From positions 1 to 42,745 of the forward strand of contig JANNQK010000205.1 in assembly GCA_031400715.1 (NCBI GenBank): DNA of 42,745 nucleotides, written 5' to 3'. This document shows positions 41,711 to 42,745 of the stretch, in pieces; position 1 is the stretch's first letter, and each line of letters starts with the position of its first letter. The stretch comes from VFMC01 sp031400715. GTDB lineage: Bacteria > Actinomycetota > Acidimicrobiia > Acidimicrobiales > Ilumatobacteraceae. The notes beneath the pieces are model-generated. The model made no database searches, was not told the DNA's origin, and was given only the letters and a program-made list of their open reading frames with translations. Made by a program: the position numbers and the translations under genes.

Positions 41711-41962
41711 TCAGCGGCGACGCTCGAGCAGGCGAAGTGCCGTGATCGCGGTGCCCAGGCTCTCCGACACCACGGCGAGCGACGCCTCGCTGGACGGGGT
41801 ACCGACATGGAGCAGGGCGACCACGTTGCCGACCGGCAACGGAACGAGGTCGTCCATCGCGACGTGCACCGTGTGCTGATCCCGTTGCACCACCGTGGCA
41901 CTTCGCACGACGGGTTCGCCCTCAGCCAATGCCAGCAGCGACAGACGGTCGTCGACTCTCAT
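41711..41962 (-). CDS. Small protein co-translated with the PilZ protein, unknown
   Basis: The 83-aa product (MRVDDRLSLLALAEGEPVVR at its start) has alternating hydrophobic strands such as TVHVAMDDLVPLPVGNVVALL, suggesting a small beta-rich fold perhaps like a PilZ half. Its start overlaps the upstream PilZ gene by 4 bp (ATGA), so it is likely co-translated with it and may act with it. I recognise no named family. Confidence 0.65.
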   Translation of the reverse strand: MRVDDRLSLLALAEGEPVVRSATVVQRDQHTVHVAMDDLVPLPVGNVVALLHVGTPSSEASLAVVSESLGTAITALRLLERRR

Positions 41963-42615
41963 CGCGCCGCCACCGCGCTCCGCGAGGTGCTGACCTTCGC
42001 CACTTCCCGGCGGCGCAATTCGCCCGCCAACACGGTCTGCTCGAACGCGTTGATCTGCTCGAAGCGGGCTCGAAAGGTGGAGCGAACGTCGGGATGCGCC
42101 CCGAGCACCCGAGCGACGATCAGCACCGGCTGCCGTTCGGTGTGCAGCAGCAGCACCACAGCATCACCCGTGTCGAACGACGCACCGCCCACGGTGAAGG
42201 CCAGACCTCCCTGCGACAGATCGACGGTCACGCCGCGCACCAGGCGCGCCCCGGCGGGCGAATCGAGATCGGCGACCATCACATCGACAGCCATCGCCGC
42301 CGGGACCCGGAACGCATCTCGTCGTTGCGTGTACTCCAGCGGTGGATTGTCGACGACCAGCATCCGCTGTGCCGACGACCATCGCGCCACGGTCAGCGTG
42401 CCGTGGAGGACGCCGTCGGAGGCCCCGGCCGTGAGGTGCAGCTTGGTTCCCGGTTCGAGCGACGCGGCGAAGCGCTTCGACTCGACGCTGCACGGACGCA
42501 TCACCGCCATCGAGTTCGCCGCCGACTCCACGCTGAACAGCATCACCGAGCCCGAGTCGGGCAGGGCGATGCGAACGATCGATCCTGTCAGGCTGTAGAT
42601 CTCGCGTCGGTCCAT
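41959..42615 (-). CDS. PilZ-domain (c-di-GMP-binding) protein, YcgR-like layout
   Basis: PilZ proteins bind cyclic di-GMP. The C-terminal domain shows the RxxxR-type motif in TQRRDAFRVPAAMAVDVMVAD and the (D/N)xSxxG motif in VTVDLSQGGLAFTV. The N-terminal 90 residues are a beta-rich region like the YcgR N-domain (SVMLFSVESAANSMAVMRP). The ATG at 42615 is chosen. The frame runs on to 42708 with a Gly/Arg-rich, non-coding-looking extension. Cyclic di-GMP would change its shape to act on a partner, perhaps the overlapping small protein. Confidence 0.8.
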   Translation of the reverse strand: MDRREIYSLTGSIVRIALPDSGSVMLFSVESAANSMAVMRPCSVESKRFAASLEPGTKLHLTAGASDGVLHGTLTVARWSSAQRMLVVDNPPLEYTQRRDAFRVPAAMAVDVMVADLDSPAGARLVRGVTVDLSQGGLAFTVGGASFDTGDAVVLLLHTERQPVLIVARVLGAHPDVRSTFRARFEQINAFEQTVLAGELRRREVAKVSTSRSAVAAR

Positions 42616-42745
42616 CGTGCTGTCGCTCCCACGACGGGACCGTCCGGCCGCGTCCGGCCTTTCGCACGGAGGTCGAGCCACCACCCACCCCCCCCCGCCA
42701 GAATTCATGCATCTGCGGGTTCGAAAAGCACGACACCCCCGGTGC
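42616..42745. other. Non-coding end of window, upstream of the PilZ gene
   Basis: This short stretch holds a run of nine C at 42688-42696 and no gene I can support. It looks like the promoter side of the PilZ gene, and no -10 motif of the common kind is evident. Confidence 0.4.

Noticed and set aside
42710..42745. GGGTTCGAAAAGC, similar to a tRNA T-loop
   Set aside because: The flanking bases do not form the T stem and no cloverleaf can be drawn before the window ends.

Overview
The window is 42.7 kb of uniformly GC-rich, densely packed bacterial DNA with little non-coding sequence. It reads as chromosome of an actinobacterium. The pointers are an actinobacterial-style ValS, a HelD-type RNA-polymerase-associated helicase, a mycofactocin (MFT) precursor and maturase, two NDMA/MFT-type alcohol dehydrogenases, a deazaflavin (F420)-type Ddn-like oxidoreductase, and an LCP and an NlpC/P60 cell-wall enzyme. 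A surface protein with 'RLLDTR...VVVDLxG' repeats makes the class Acidimicrobiia (Ilumatobacter-like) my best guess. That placement is inference.

Layout. 1-837: a tyrosine integrase with a frameshift, cut by the window edge. 927-5236: acyl-CoA dehydrogenase, acyltransferase-3/SGNH membrane protein, PaaI-type thioesterase. 5255-9385: divergent cysS and valS. 9491-12143: NDMA-type alcohol dehydrogenase and an LCP ligase. 12171-17294 (minus): an apparent operon helD - alcohol dehydrogenase - moxR - VWA protein. 17388-24862 (plus, divergent from helD): mftA-mftB-mftC, then plsY, a Ddn-like protein, an OYE/FadH-type Fe-S flavoenzyme, a class III aminotransferase, an SDR and a HAD hydrolase. 25108-29579: VOC protein, acyl-CoA synthetase, a decayed regulator-like remnant, dienelactone hydrolase, ACAD10/FadE36-like phosphotransferase. 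29615-33041: NlpC/P60 hydrolase, guaA, a small lipoprotein-like protein. 33073-36400: a large secreted repeat protein and an epoxide-hydrolase-like enzyme. 36510-40230: a PLP decarboxylase, ribD-ribA, a secreted phospholipase A2. 40250-42615 (minus): a Nudix hydrolase, two small unknown proteins, and a PilZ protein with a small partner.

How it fits together. The central 9.5-25 kb region looks like a redox-cofactor neighbourhood. mftABC supply and modify the MFT peptide. The two zinc alcohol dehydrogenases are of the family whose tightly bound NAD is thought to be re-oxidised through MFT. The OYE-like protein belongs to a family that co-occurs with MFT genes. The later MFT genes mftD, mftE and mftF are not in the window. 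Fatty-acid and lipid enzymes surround this core.

Regulation. Many genes carry a TANNNT -10-like hexamer ending 6-9 nt before the start codon, with no ribosome binding site, which suggests widespread leaderless mRNAs. A perfect 16-bp inverted repeat lies over the helD start codon in the helD/mftA divergent region. I found no tRNA, rRNA, CRISPR array, insertion sequence or recognisable riboswitch. No gene-free stretch exceeds about 300 bp except 27355-27762, which is described below.
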